A stretch of DNA of 64,000 bases from Porphyromonadaceae bacterium UBA7207 (lineage in GTDB: Bacteria; Bacteroidota; Bacteroidia; Bacteroidales; Muribaculaceae): assembly GCA_002490635.1 (NCBI GenBank), contig DKUJ01000050.1, forward strand, positions 36,025-100,024, given 5' to 3'. Made by a program: the position numbers and the translations under genes. How positions within the stretch are numbered: position 1 is the stretch's first letter; every line of letters starts with the position of its first letter. The notes under the pieces are model-generated. The model had not been told where the DNA came from and did no database searches. It saw only the letters and a program-made list of their open reading frames with translations. Shown here one piece after another: positions 20,641-29,892 of this stretch.

Positions 20641-22620
20641 TCAGCGGATAGGCTTGTATTCCACGAAAGCCTCCATGGCTTCATAGGCAGCCAGACCCAG
20701 CTTCTCGTAGAGACGTGCAGTGGCGCGGTTGCGGTCTTCGGCACGCTGCCAGAACAGACGGTCGTCGTCGCCCAGGAAAGGAGCGTTCTCCATCTGCGAC
20801 TGGTGCTTGAGGATGGAATTACGCTTGGAACGGAGTTCCTCGGGGCTGATGGGCACAGCCATCTCGATGTGGTCGATTTCCCATTCGGCCCATGCTCCGC
20901 GGTACATCCATATGCGGCATTCCTTCATCCAGTCCTCGTCCTTGAGTTCATCGACGGCGGCAAGGACCGCATCGGTGCACACCTTGTGTGTTCCGTGGGG
21001 GTCGGCAAGGTCGCCTGCCACAAAAATCTGGTGAGGCTTCACGTCGGTAATCAGCTTGCGCACGATGTCCACATCGGCCTCCGAGAGGTCGCCCTTCTTG
21101 ATTGTTCCGGTTTCATAGAAGGGAAGGTTGAGGAAGTGCACGTGGTCGGGTTTCACACCCACGTAGGAGCATGCTATGCGGGCCTCGCACTGACGGATTT
21201 TCGTTTTGAGGAAACGGATTTCGGGAGTGTCGATCTCACCGGCGCTCTTCGCTTCGACGAACTCGTGGATAGCCTTGCTCATTTTCTGCCAGTCGGGAGT
21301 GTCGATGCCGAAGCGGTCGGCAACGCCATCCATAAGCATTATGTAGCGCATCATATCCTCGTCGCCCACGGCGATGTTGCCAGAAGTCTCGTAGGCCACA
21401 TGCACATCGTGCTTCTGGTTCACAAGGCGCTGCAGGGTGCCGCCCATCGAAATCACATCGTCGTCGGGGTGCGGGGAGAACACAATCACACGCTTGGGAT
21501 AGGGGTTGGCGCGTTCGGGACGGTAGGTATCGTCGGCGTCGGGCTTGCCTCCGGGCCATCCGGTGATGGTGTGCTGCAGGGCATTGAATATTTTTATGTT
21601 CACATTGTATGCCGAGCCGTACAGCGCGAGGAGTTCTCCGAGGCCCCAGTCGTTATAGTCCTTGTCGGTGAGTTTGAGGATGGGCTTGCCGGTGGAGGTA
21701 CTCAGCCACACGATTGCACGGCGGAGGAGTTTGTCGTCCCAGTCGCAATTGGTCACTTTCCATGGCATGCTCAGACGTGTAAGCTCTTCGGCAGCGGGAA
21801 GGTCGCAGAACACTTTCACGTGCGGGTGCCCCTGCAGCAGCGACGCGGGTACTTTCACCGAAGGCTGCTCTTCCACAGTCTTGCGGATAATGGATGCACG
21901 GTTCTCGCCCCATGCCATGGCGGCCACACGACGGGCCTTGGCAATGTCGGCCAGGCCAAGGGTAATGGCGTTGGCGGGGATGGTGCCGCACTTGTAGTCG
22001 GAAGATATCTGGTGGCGGGTTTCATTGCCCAGAGAAACCAGGCGGCAGCTCGACGAGGGCGAGGTGCCGGGTTCGTTGAAGGCAAGGGTTCCGTTGGGTC
22101 CGATCTCGCACACTACCAGGTCGAGGCCACCCTGCTCTTCGATTTTCTGAAGATATGCACCACAGAAATCGGCCATGTTGGTTTTGTTTACAGCCGGGTC
22201 GATTGTGAATACGTTTTCCTTGTCGATGTCGACATGGTTGAGCAGGACATCCTGCAGACGTCGGAAGGTGCTGGGGCCTTCGGCTTCGACGGGGAAGAAT
22301 TCGGCAAGGTTGAACACAACCACGTCCTTGAAACTTACAAGGCCCTGCTTGCATTTTTCAATCAGCGACGCATATGCGCGGTGGGTGGATACACCAGCGC
22401 CCAGCGCGAGCACACATTTTCCTTTTTTGCTCTTGTAGCGGTTGATGTGCTTTACTATATAGTCGGCAACGGCTTCGGCGCCGTCGGTAGCCGTCTCGCT
22501 GATTCGGGTGTCGAGTTTCTCTTCCCTTGCCAGAGCTGCGGCTTCGATTTCCGATTCGGGGGCGTAGTAGCGCCGCGGGATTCGGTCGAGTTTGATTTGC
22601 GAACTAAGGTCAGTCCTCAT
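20641..22620 (-). CDS. NagB-like domain fused to PIG-L family deacetylase
   Basis: A 659-residue fusion. Residues about 40-330 resemble glucosamine-6-phosphate deaminase. However, E. coli NagB Asp72, Asp141 and His143 align with A106 (FNLAEF), N176 and T178 (IGPNGTLAFNEP). Only the Glu (E183) is kept, so deaminase activity is doubtful. Residues about 375-620 are a PIG-L/LmbE zinc deacetylase with the intact HPDDD motif (384-388) and HGTH (542-545). The likely role is deacetylation of a GlcNAc-type substrate, with the NagB part binding sugar phosphate. It is last in the minus-strand set 24526-20641. Confidence 0.9.
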   Translation of the reverse strand: MRTDLSSQIKLDRIPRRYYAPESEIEAAALAREEKLDTRISETATDGAEAVADYIVKHINRYKSKKGKCVLALGAGVSTHRAYASLIEKCKQGLVSFKDVVVFNLAEFFPVEAEGPSTFRRLQDVLLNHVDIDKENVFTIDPAVNKTNMADFCGAYLQKIEEQGGLDLVVCEIGPNGTLAFNEPGTSPSSSCRLVSLGNETRHQISSDYKCGTIPANAITLGLADIAKARRVAAMAWGENRASIIRKTVEEQPSVKVPASLLQGHPHVKVFCDLPAAEELTRLSMPWKVTNCDWDDKLLRRAIVWLSTSTGKPILKLTDKDYNDWGLGELLALYGSAYNVNIKIFNALQHTITGWPGGKPDADDTYRPERANPYPKRVIVFSPHPDDDVISMGGTLQRLVNQKHDVHVAYETSGNIAVGDEDMMRYIMLMDGVADRFGIDTPDWQKMSKAIHEFVEAKSAGEIDTPEIRFLKTKIRQCEARIACSYVGVKPDHVHFLNLPFYETGTIKKGDLSEADVDIVRKLITDVKPHQIFVAGDLADPHGTHKVCTDAVLAAVDELKDEDWMKECRIWMYRGAWAEWEIDHIEMAVPISPEELRSKRNSILKHQSQMENAPFLGDDDRLFWQRAEDRNRATARLYEKLGLAAYEAMEAFVEYKPIR

Positions 22621-22671
22621 GGTCAGTTATTTGAGTTGTTTATGTTTATATTGTGTTTTGAGTATTCTCTT

Positions 22672-23295
22672 TCATCTTTGTGCGTTCACGGCATCGTCGG
22701 CATCGCCGGGTGTTATCACCACTACTGTGCCCACGGTTACCATCCGGGCGAGCGAATCGGCGTTTTCGTTTGCCAGGCGTATGCATCCCTCGCTGGCACG
22801 GGTTCCTATCGATGCGGGATCGTGGGTGCCGTGAATTCCTATTCCGCTGAACCCTGGCGTGACAAGCCTGATGAACCTTGGCCCGTAGGCGCCTTCAATC
22901 ACGCCTTTGCCGTCGCCGAAATCGTGTGTCCACGACGAGGCGTCCTGAATCTGCGATATGGTGAATCGCCCTTCGGGGGTGCGCATGTCGCCGCGCCGCT
23001 GCTTGTGCCCCGGCACTTTTCCGGTGGCACAGCCGAATTTTGCCTCTACACTGCCGTCGGGGGCTATCACTGAGAGTGTCATGGTCTGCTTGTCGATGTG
23101 TATGTACCTCTGCCCCTGCGGAGCTCCGGCAGGGGCCACGTGCGCAACCTCAGCCGGTGGCAGAGTGCCGGCCACAGCCACCGTATCGGATGCTTCAGCC
23201 GTTCCATTACCGAAGGTACACGCCGGAGCCATTGCCGATGCCGCAAATGTGGCCGCGATGGCCATTGCTGCTCTTATCATGTTATAGCGTTTCAT
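22672..23295 (-). CDS. L,D-transpeptidase (YkuD) family protein
   Basis: A 207-residue envelope enzyme with an N-terminal signal sequence (possibly a lipoprotein at C26, although the lipobox MAPAC is poor). The YkuD domain spans about 63-197, with the catalytic signature IHGTHDPASIG...SEGCIRL. The nucleophile should be C171 and the general base lies near H155. It could cross-link peptidoglycan or attach proteins to it. The gene sits between the zinc-ribbon/SH3 protein (16 bp) and the NagB-like/PIG-L fusion (51 bp), suggesting a small envelope operon. Confidence 0.9.
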   Translation of the reverse strand: MKRYNMIRAAMAIAATFAASAMAPACTFGNGTAEASDTVAVAGTLPPAEVAHVAPAGAPQGQRYIHIDKQTMTLSVIAPDGSVEAKFGCATGKVPGHKQRRGDMRTPEGRFTISQIQDASSWTHDFGDGKGVIEGAYGPRFIRLVTPGFSGIGIHGTHDPASIGTRASEGCIRLANENADSLARMVTVGTVVVITPGDADDAVNAQR

Positions 23296-23311
23296 GCCGT
23301 GTGCCGGATAT

Positions 23312-24526
23312 TTAATTGCATATGATCACAGGTCGACCGGTAGCGCTGTCGACCACAATGCTCTGGATACCATAGACTGCCGTCGGCCTGCACTGATGCT
23401 CATATCGGAATACAGGTTGCCCCTGATCGTCGAATGAATAAACAATTACGATTTTGGCGTTTGTGCGGTTGTTGGTAAGCATCACGGCCATGTCGGGATA
23501 AGCTCCTCCGCCGTAGAAATAATCCTCCACGAATGTTTCCTTGCCCGGATATTCTCCGATACGATATATCCAGCGCTCGGGGACTTCAATGGCCGTCCGG
23601 CTGTCGGATTCGGGTTCCGGATCGTGCGCCATCCCATGCGACCTGTAATAATTTATCAGCGCCTGCCTCTGGTGCGGCATACCGATTTGCCGGCGTTCGC
23701 GCTCTCCGGGCAGTATCGAACACAGAAGTCCGAAATCCGCCTCCTCAATTAATGCGGGTGCTGCCATATAGCCTTCCAGCTTTCCTTCTCGGGATGCCGG
23801 TGTGTATTTCACATGTGCCCACTCGGGAGTTTTTTCGAGCACTTCAACCTTTGCGCCGAACGGTATGTCGGTAATCACATTGCCGCTGCCGGCATCGGTC
23901 GCCGACTGTCGCAGTTGCGTATCTACTATGGGATACATATACCGCGCGTCGGAATCGCTGTCGGCGGGACTATATATAAATATGTATGCCAGCAACGCAA
24001 GAATCAGAACCGAAACAATGGCGATACAGCCCCACGGTTTCATGGAAGCTTTTCTCCGGGGTTTCGGTTCGGAAGGCTTTTTCACTGCTGCCGATGCAGG
24101 CTTGTGTCCGGTTGCCGTTCCCGGTAAAGAGCATATGGTTCCGGTCTCGGAAATTCCCATGGACCCGGCACATGCAGGATTCGCATTTTTTGCCAATACA
24201 TCTTCTTTGGTAAGCAACCTTGTGGCATCCTCCGCGGCCACAGCCTCCGGACCGTGCACTACGGCATCGGTGGCGTCGACCGGCATATCGGGATTCATGT
24301 CGGCAAAAGGAGGGGGTGGCGGAGGTGGTGGCGGCACTGCCACGGTCGCCGGTTCCCTTATGTCCGCCATAGTCTGCCCGCGCGGCGGCACAATTACCCC
24401 ATGCCCTATAATGGCTTTCCGATTGATTTCATCATCGGACAAAGGCGCAGGCGCTCCGCAGTTGGGACAGTATTCACAACCATGGGGAAGCACAGAACCA
24501 CACTTATAGCACAATTTTTCTGACAT
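23312..24526 (-). CDS. Zinc-ribbon, single-pass membrane protein with SH3-like domain
   Basis: A 404-residue protein with an unusual order of parts: a Cys4 zinc ribbon at the N-terminus (C6, C9, C20, C23), a poly-Pro tract (P65-P73) in a disordered linker, one membrane segment (about 166-185), then an SH3-like domain (about 195-265, GAKVEVLEKTPEWAHVKYT) and a beta-rich C-terminal domain. Topology should put the zinc ribbon in the cytosol and the SH3 part in the periplasm. The neighbouring L,D-transpeptidase suggests a cell-wall role. The specific function is unknown. Confidence 0.85.
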   Translation of the reverse strand: MSEKLCYKCGSVLPHGCEYCPNCGAPAPLSDDEINRKAIIGHGVIVPPRGQTMADIREPATVAVPPPPPPPPPFADMNPDMPVDATDAVVHGPEAVAAEDATRLLTKEDVLAKNANPACAGSMGISETGTICSLPGTATGHKPASAAVKKPSEPKPRRKASMKPWGCIAIVSVLILALLAYIFIYSPADSDSDARYMYPIVDTQLRQSATDAGSGNVITDIPFGAKVEVLEKTPEWAHVKYTPASREGKLEGYMAAPALIEEADFGLLCSILPGERERRQIGMPHQRQALINYYRSHGMAHDPEPESDSRTAIEVPERWIYRIGEYPGKETFVEDYFYGGGAYPDMAVMLTNNRTNAKIVIVYSFDDQGQPVFRYEHQCRPTAVYGIQSIVVDSATGRPVIICN

Positions 24527-24549
24527 AGGATATATCGGTTGCAGTAGTG

Positions 24550-24557
24550 CAAAGTTA
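24550..24557 (-). promoter_or_regulatory. -7 element for the zinc-ribbon/SH3 gene
   Basis: On the minus strand this reads TAACTTTG, an exact TAnnTTTG match, 23 nt before the ATG. No clear -33 is visible. Confidence 0.5.
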
Positions 24558-24679
24558 GCAATTTTTCCGCATCCGATGCATTGCCCGTATCATAACTTGA
24601 CTTATTTTAAACGTTGCACCATCATAATTCCCGGCATCATAAATTTGCCGCATGCATCCGGGGAAAGACATCCAGCCTG

Positions 24680-25288
24680 TCAGTTGGCCTTGGGATTCGC
24701 CGGCACCAGCTGCCAGCTGCGGTAGTCTTCGCCGAGACGGCGCACCATGGCATGCCACATGCTGTCGCCGGTGCCGCACAACAATACCCCCGACGGCGGC
24801 AATGTGTCCAGAATAGCCCAGTGTGCCTGGCCGATTTCGTTCTCAAGCTGTCCGTCGGCCCAGGAGCAATAACCTATGAAAAATTTTATATAGCCGTCGG
24901 ACGCATAACCCGACCGCAGATAGGAAATCACAGCGTCGAAGTCGCCGCCAACGAACATCCCTGGAGAGTACTCCCTCGCTCCGGGAATTATAGCCGTGCC
25001 GAGATTGTGGAGAAAGAACAGTCTGTCCTGCCCTATCGGACCGCCTCTGTAGACGGGCACATCGCCGCCCACCGATTCATCGTCGAGCAATTCCGCAAGT
25101 GTATATCCCGTGGGGTTGTTCAGCACCACACCTGTGGCGCCCTCGGTAGCCACATAGTCGATTATCGACACCACGGAATGCCGGAATTTAACATCATTCA
25201 CAAAAGGTGCCGCCATCAGGAGCGAACCGCATCGGGGCTTGCCGAGGGTTGATCTGACTTTGAAAAGCAGGGTGTCGAGGTCTTTCAT
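24680..25288 (-). CDS. YqgE/AlgH family protein (UPF0301)
   Basis: A 202-residue cytosolic protein of the YqgE/AlgH family. GSLLMAAPFVNDVKFRHSVV and TGVVLNNPTGYTLAELL are typical. The ATG at 25288 is chosen over the longer open frame because it matches the family N-terminus closely. The biochemical function of the family is not established. Confidence 0.92.
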   Translation of the reverse strand: MKDLDTLLFKVRSTLGKPRCGSLLMAAPFVNDVKFRHSVVSIIDYVATEGATGVVLNNPTGYTLAELLDDESVGGDVPVYRGGPIGQDRLFFLHNLGTAIIPGAREYSPGMFVGGDFDAVISYLRSGYASDGYIKFFIGYCSWADGQLENEIGQAHWAILDTLPPSGVLLCGTGDSMWHAMVRRLGEDYRSWQLVPANPKAN

Positions 25289-25397
25289 AGCCGGAAAGGA
25301 AAGAGGGGTTGTACGGAATGCAGGCATTGTAGGAATCAATGCTTTACTATACAACACGCCAGCCTCAGCAACGGTTCTACAACCGTCGGATGGAATA

Positions 25398-26024
25398 TTA
25401 GCCGTTACCGCCGCAATCCTCAATCCCGGCAGGAGCAATGCATCCTGCCGCCACGAGGAATCTGCGGTAATAGTCGGCTTTTGCAGCCACCGCAAGCGGA
25501 TATGCCCGCGAAGTCGACGGCAGCCTCCATATGGCTATCGGCGTCGCATTATGCCGGTTCCAGAGCACATGCTCTCCCATGCGCGGCACCACGGTATCCG
25601 TGAGCCCGGCCACTACCGATGCGGCCTTCTCGCCGGTAGTCGCAATGGCAACGCATTCCGGCATGCGTTCCAGCAGCCCTGAAAGGTCCACTGGTTCTAC
25701 TATAAGCAGATGTTTGTCGGAGGCATTGCCTTTCAGGCGCCTGACCTTCCGCCCGGTATCGGAAAGAGCTATGCCGCATCGTCCCAGCATCAGCCTGATA
25801 TCGTCCAGCCGATATTTGCGCGTGGACGAATCATAGAACGCCGACGCACTGCCGCATGCTATCATACCCATGATTTTCCAGAAATCGTTGCCGGGATTCG
25901 GATAATAGAAATCCATGGCCCAGCGATGCGGCCCGGGAGGAAATGTGCCCATAATCAGTGCCCGGCTATGCGAGGGCACAAACGGTGCCCATGGATGACT
26001 TTCGAGAGGTGCGTCGGTATTCAT
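25398..26024 (-). CDS. Uracil-DNA glycosylase superfamily protein
   Basis: A 208-residue protein with the UDG-fold hallmarks: LIMGTFPPGP near the N-terminus (motif A region), GNDFWKIMG, and WRLPSTSRAY (motif B region). It likely excises or recognises damaged bases such as uracil. The divergent motif A leaves the precise substrate open; a Mug/TDG-like or structural homologue is possible. It is preceded by the divergent intergenic region shared with the fimbrial operon. Confidence 0.82.
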   Translation of the reverse strand: MNTDAPLESHPWAPFVPSHSRALIMGTFPPGPHRWAMDFYYPNPGNDFWKIMGMIACGSASAFYDSSTRKYRLDDIRLMLGRCGIALSDTGRKVRRLKGNASDKHLLIVEPVDLSGLLERMPECVAIATTGEKAASVVAGLTDTVVPRMGEHVLWNRHNATPIAIWRLPSTSRAYPLAVAAKADYYRRFLVAAGCIAPAGIEDCGGNG

Positions 26025-26142
26025 ATTTTTCTAACGTGTCATTTCAGCCTCATATTATGCAAGCATTGGTTTGGCAGGCTGCTCGATGGTTAAACTTTAT
26101 TAAATTTAGTCCGCCTCAAGTTCAACGGTTCATAATTATAAC

Positions 26143-26150
26143 TAATTTTG
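26143..26150 (+). promoter_or_regulatory. -7 element upstream of the fimbrial operon
   Basis: TAATTTTG matches TAnnTTTG, 89 nt before the first ATG. Within the AT-rich 26025-26238 intergenic region no good -33 element is visible. An unusually clear AAGGAG (26227-26232) sits 6 nt before the start codon. Confidence 0.45.
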
Positions 26151-26238
26151 CGAACCGAAATGCAATAGACCTCAATCACCTACAGAATTAACACAAAAGT
26201 AGTTAGAGATTTAATCATATCACATTAAGGAGTAAACC

Positions 26239-27525
26239 ATGAAAGTCGGATATTGGTTCTTAGTGTTGTTATTTTTCCTTCCCTCTGTAGCAGCGGCACA
26301 AAGTCTCCGTAGGGATACCTTGCGGATCACTGTCGACTTCCGTCGTGGCTACTCCACAATCGATCTCGGCTACTGCGACAACAGCAAACGGCTGCAGGAA
26401 CTCTCGCAAGCCATCGCCGCAATACATTCCGACAGTACTCTCCGCGTGGAACACGTGCATGTGCGCGGCGCAGCCTCTCCCGACGGATTCAACAACAGAA
26501 ATCAGGCTCTCTCGGAAAAACGAGCCCGAAATATCGCCGACTATCTTGTACAGCACACCTCGCTGCCGGAAAATCTATTTTCCGTGGAAGCCGTCGGTGT
26601 GGACTGGGCCGCTCTCGAAGCTATGGTGGACACTTCTTCGATGCCCTACCGTGAGGAAGTGCTTGAAGTGCTGCGCACCGTTCCCGAATGGATTTTCGAA
26701 GGTTCACGCATTGTCGACGGCCGGAAGCGGCGTCTGGGCATGCTGCGCGGAGGCAGACCATACCAATACATGTCCGACCACTTCTTTCCTGCGATGCGTC
26801 GCGGACACTTCATCACCGAAGTGTGCATAACCGAACTCGGCGCCACACACGCTTCTGCCGACACCACCGCGCCCGCAGAGAAACCGGCTGAATCCGACGC
26901 ATACGCCACACATAACACAACTACTACTACAACTACTACAACAACCACTACAACTACTACCACAAGCATACCCACATCCACCGACACAGACGCAAATGAC
27001 AGCCGGCTGCGGATAGCTGTAAAGACCAACATGCTCTACGATGCCGCCGCCGTGCCCAACCTGGGCGTCGAGCTGGGCATAGGCAAACGCTGGTCGGTGG
27101 CCGCAAACGCAATGCTGGCATGGTGGAGCAACAAAAAACGTCACCGCTGCTACCAGCTGCAGGGCGGCGATGTGGAAGCACGCTTCTGGCTGCCGTCGAG
27201 CAGGCGCGAAGCCCTCACAGGACACCATTTCGGAGCATATGCCCAGATTGCCGACTACGACTTCGAGTTCGGCGGCAAAGGGCGCCAGAGCGACGGCGTG
27301 AGCTTCGGAGCCGGCCTGTCGTATGGATATTCGCTTGCCGTAGGGAGGCATCTCAACATCGATTTCACCATTGGTCTGGGATGGTTCGGCGGAACATACC
27401 ACAAGTACCTCCCCGTCGATGACTGTTTTGTATGGCAGTCGACAGTGCGCCAGCACTGGTTCGGCCCCACAAAAGCCGAGATATCGCTTGTGTATGTATT
27501 CGGAAAGAAAGGAGGCCGCCGGTGA
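26239..27525 (+). CDS. OmpA-like/DUF3575 outer-membrane protein of the fimbrial operon
   Basis: A 428-residue exported protein (signal peptide to about residue 20, MKVGYWFLVLLFFLPSVAAA). Residues about 25-130 resemble an OmpA-type domain (VRGAASPDGFNNRNQALSEK). A run of 16 Thr (bases 26917-26964) links it to a C-terminal DUF3575 beta-barrel-like domain (about 255-428, KTNMLYDAAAVPNLGVELGI). DUF3575 proteins are regular members of Bacteroidales fimbrial loci. The stop overlaps the next start by four bases (GTGA). Confidence 0.9.
   Translation: MKVGYWFLVLLFFLPSVAAAQSLRRDTLRITVDFRRGYSTIDLGYCDNSKRLQELSQAIAAIHSDSTLRVEHVHVRGAASPDGFNNRNQALSEKRARNIADYLVQHTSLPENLFSVEAVGVDWAALEAMVDTSSMPYREEVLEVLRTVPEWIFEGSRIVDGRKRRLGMLRGGRPYQYMSDHFFPAMRRGHFITEVCITELGATHASADTTAPAEKPAESDAYATHNTTTTTTTTTTTTTTTTSIPTSTDTDANDSRLRIAVKTNMLYDAAAVPNLGVELGIGKRWSVAANAMLAWWSNKKRHRCYQLQGGDVEARFWLPSSRREALTGHHFGAYAQIADYDFEFGGKGRQSDGVSFGAGLSYGYSLAVGRHLNIDFTIGLGWFGGTYHKYLPVDDCFVWQSTVRQHWFGPTKAEISLVYVFGKKGGRR
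26917..26964 (+). repeat. ACN triplet tract encoding Thr16 linker
   Basis: Sixteen consecutive Thr codons (ACA, ACT and ACC mixed) make an imperfect triplet microsatellite. Copy-number change would lengthen or shorten the linker without frameshift. Confidence 0.9.
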
Positions 27526-28457
27526 AAACAACCTCCGGAATTCTCCTCGCTGCCGTCTCCTTTGCCACGGCGGCCATGATGCAGAGCTGCGAGAAGAAAG
27601 ACCTCTGCTACGACCACGGCCACATGGTGGATCTTCAGATCAATTTCGACTGGAGCCAGGCACCCGACGCCGACCCACACACCATGGTGGTGCGCCTGTT
27701 CCGCCCCGACGGCAGCCACTATGCCGTGTACGAACTCACCAACACCACCGCAGACCATATCCGCGTGGAAGCCGGCGAATACATAATGCTGTGCCACAAT
27801 GGAGAGCTGGAAACCATTATTGAAATCGATGGCGACTACACAGACTATGCGCTCACCACGCGCCCACGCGCCCTGCTGGCACCGATGAACCGTGCCGACG
27901 CACCTCTGCCGCCACGCCCCGGCATTTCTACAGGCGAACTCGTGCAAGCCCCACCCGAGCGCGTGTGGGCTGTCCAGGGCGAGGTGCTGAACCTGCTGCC
28001 CAAGGTCAAGGGGCAGAACATTACGGTAACCCCGCGCGAAGCCACAAGCCACTGCACCGTTACCATAACAAAAGTGGAGAACCTCAACCCAGGCATCGAT
28101 ATCAGCGGCGCCATCACAGGCATGTCGGAGGGATGGAATGTCGCAGGAGCGCATCCTGCCGGCGATGCCGTAACCCATCCGGTGCCTATCGAGCAAGTGG
28201 ACGACCACACACTCCGTGCCGAATTCTATATTTTCGGCCACTGCCACGACAACGACAGCCCACACTTCTTCTCGGTGTACACCTCCAACAACATATATAA
28301 GGATTTCAATATCACAGACCAGTTGCACAGCGCTGAAAATCCTCATGAAATACATATCGAGCTGGAAGGACTCACCCTCACCATTCCCGGCACAGGCATG
28401 ACACCGGGCATAAATGGATGGGGAGAAGTTGTGAACACCGAGATAGACATGCATTAA
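27522..28457 (+). CDS. DUF5119 FimB/Mfa2-like fimbrial lipoprotein
   Basis: A 311-residue surface lipoprotein, probably the fimbrial anchor or length-control subunit. A GTG start at 27522 overlaps the previous stop and gives a signal peptide with lipobox Cys near residue 23 (MMQSC). It is followed by the family signature KKDLCYDHGH and FDWSQAPDADPHTMVVRLF. Two beta-sandwich-like halves are expected. The longer frame beginning at 27432 has no signal peptide and lies inside the previous gene. Confidence 0.88.
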   Translation: MKTTSGILLAAVSFATAAMMQSCEKKDLCYDHGHMVDLQINFDWSQAPDADPHTMVVRLFRPDGSHYAVYELTNTTADHIRVEAGEYIMLCHNGELETIIEIDGDYTDYALTTRPRALLAPMNRADAPLPPRPGISTGELVQAPPERVWAVQGEVLNLLPKVKGQNITVTPREATSHCTVTITKVENLNPGIDISGAITGMSEGWNVAGAHPAGDAVTHPVPIEQVDDHTLRAEFYIFGHCHDNDSPHFFSVYTSNNIYKDFNITDQLHSAENPHEIHIELEGLTLTIPGTGMTPGINGWGEVVNTEIDMH

Positions 28458-28502
28458 TACAACAATAATAAAATATAAAAAACCATTTAAGCTAACCAAA
28501 CA

Positions 28503-29825
28503 ATGATTCACTCACGATTCAAGCTGTTTCCGACGGCCATAGCCGCAGCTCTCGCCGTCGCATCCTGCACGAACGAAGAGGCGCAAGTAATTCCGCCCAC
28601 AGGCAACCAGATCCAATTCACCACCCGCGTGTCGCGCGCTACAGAAACCACCCTTGATGTTCTTAAAGGAAGCGAGGAGGGGTTCAAGGTATATGCCGAC
28701 GTCGACGACTGGGATAACCTGCTCATCAATGGTGATGTCGCCAAATGGAACGACGCACAAAGCGCTTTCGTACTCGACAAAAAGTACAACTGGACATCCG
28801 ACATGAAGAACATCCGGTTCTGGGCATTCCACCCTATCACGAACGTAAGTCCCGCAATATCGGCAAACAATATCCAAATTAGGGATTTCACACCCGTAGC
28901 TTCGCTGGAAAATCCGGGCAAAACACAGTCTGACCTTATAATCGCCTATAACAGCGTGCAGTTCGGAGCAGCTCCCGGCAATGCGGTGCCTTTGACCTTC
29001 CAGCACGCACTGTCGCAGATATCGGTGAATGTAAACAACGCGGAAGTAAGCGCCGACGGCCGCAAAGTCGTGAAAATCGCCGGTGCCTGCATCGTAAACG
29101 TAAAGAACAAGGGCTCGCTCATATTCCACGCCAACGATGATGACGCCACAGCAGCAGCCGACAACCGCTTCACCATCAACGATGCCAACGGCAAGTACGA
29201 CATCGAATGGAGTCTCTCCGGCGCTACTAACGCCAGCTACGGACTCGCTTTCAACGGTGACAACCTCATCAACCTCATTCCCGGCACAAGTCAGGCCGCC
29301 ATCAGCAACGGAAACAGCGAAACCAACTCGAGCCTGATGCTCGTGCCCCAGAAAACTGCCAAATATAGCTTCGATAACCCATCTGCAGCCGGTTCCTACA
29401 TCCTGCTCCTCTGCCGTGTCGAAATACACCACCCGGGAGAAACCCATACCGGCACACGTGAAGGCGCAGACAAATCTGTAGGCTCCGACGGCAAAGGAGG
29501 TCACATCCACCAGCTCTTCCCCGCACTCCAGAATAACACCTACGACGAAACCGCTTACGGATACACCTGTGTTCCCGTCGACTTCGACTGGAAGCCCGGA
29601 CTCCGCCACATCTACACCCTGAACTTCCTCGGCGCCAACGCAGGCGCAGGCCAGTATCCTCCTGAAGATCATCCCGAGATTCCCACAACAGGCATTGAAG
29701 TTGTTCCTACTCCCGACGACAAAGAACCCGGCGACTATGTGCTCGACGACCCCATCACATTCTCCGTTACTGTCGCTGACTGGCAAAATGCCGCCGATAA
29801 GCCCACTCCCACCCCGATGCCCTAA
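28503..29825 (+). CDS. Fimbrillin family protein (Mfa-like major subunit candidate)
   Basis: A 440-residue lipoprotein precursor of the Bacteroidales fimbrillin family. There is a signal peptide and lipobox Cys at 22 (LAVASC), then FKVYADVDDWDNLL and NIRFWAFHP, typical of the N-terminal fimbrillin domain, and TFQHALSQISVNV in the core. The Pro/Thr-rich C-terminus (ADKPTPTPMP) could hold the donor strand used in assembly. Its place after the DUF5119 gene and before a long fimbrillin suggests it is the stalk subunit. Confidence 0.88.
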   Translation: MIHSRFKLFPTAIAAALAVASCTNEEAQVIPPTGNQIQFTTRVSRATETTLDVLKGSEEGFKVYADVDDWDNLLINGDVAKWNDAQSAFVLDKKYNWTSDMKNIRFWAFHPITNVSPAISANNIQIRDFTPVASLENPGKTQSDLIIAYNSVQFGAAPGNAVPLTFQHALSQISVNVNNAEVSADGRKVVKIAGACIVNVKNKGSLIFHANDDDATAAADNRFTINDANGKYDIEWSLSGATNASYGLAFNGDNLINLIPGTSQAAISNGNSETNSSLMLVPQKTAKYSFDNPSAAGSYILLLCRVEIHHPGETHTGTREGADKSVGSDGKGGHIHQLFPALQNNTYDETAYGYTCVPVDFDWKPGLRHIYTLNFLGANAGAGQYPPEDHPEIPTTGIEVVPTPDDKEPGDYVLDDPITFSVTVADWQNAADKPTPTPMP

Positions 29826-29892
29826 GAAATTACCTGAAACTCGGGCACAAAACTACGCTTGACAAAGCATAAATTCTCCAACCGACAACAAA

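Noticed and set aside
20635..23073. An 812-codon plus-strand open frame
   Set aside because: It lies opposite the NagB-like/PIG-L and L,D-transpeptidase genes, which have clear family motifs. The plus-strand product has no recognisable domain and is a by-product of codon bias.
25371..25386. Small ACGGTT/AACCGT hairpin between YqgE and the UDG-family gene
   Set aside because: Only 6 bp and no T-run; too weak to call a terminator.
26917..26964. Thr tract as an on/off phase-variation switch
   Set aside because: The unit is three bases and codons are mixed, so slippage cannot shift the frame; only linker length could vary.
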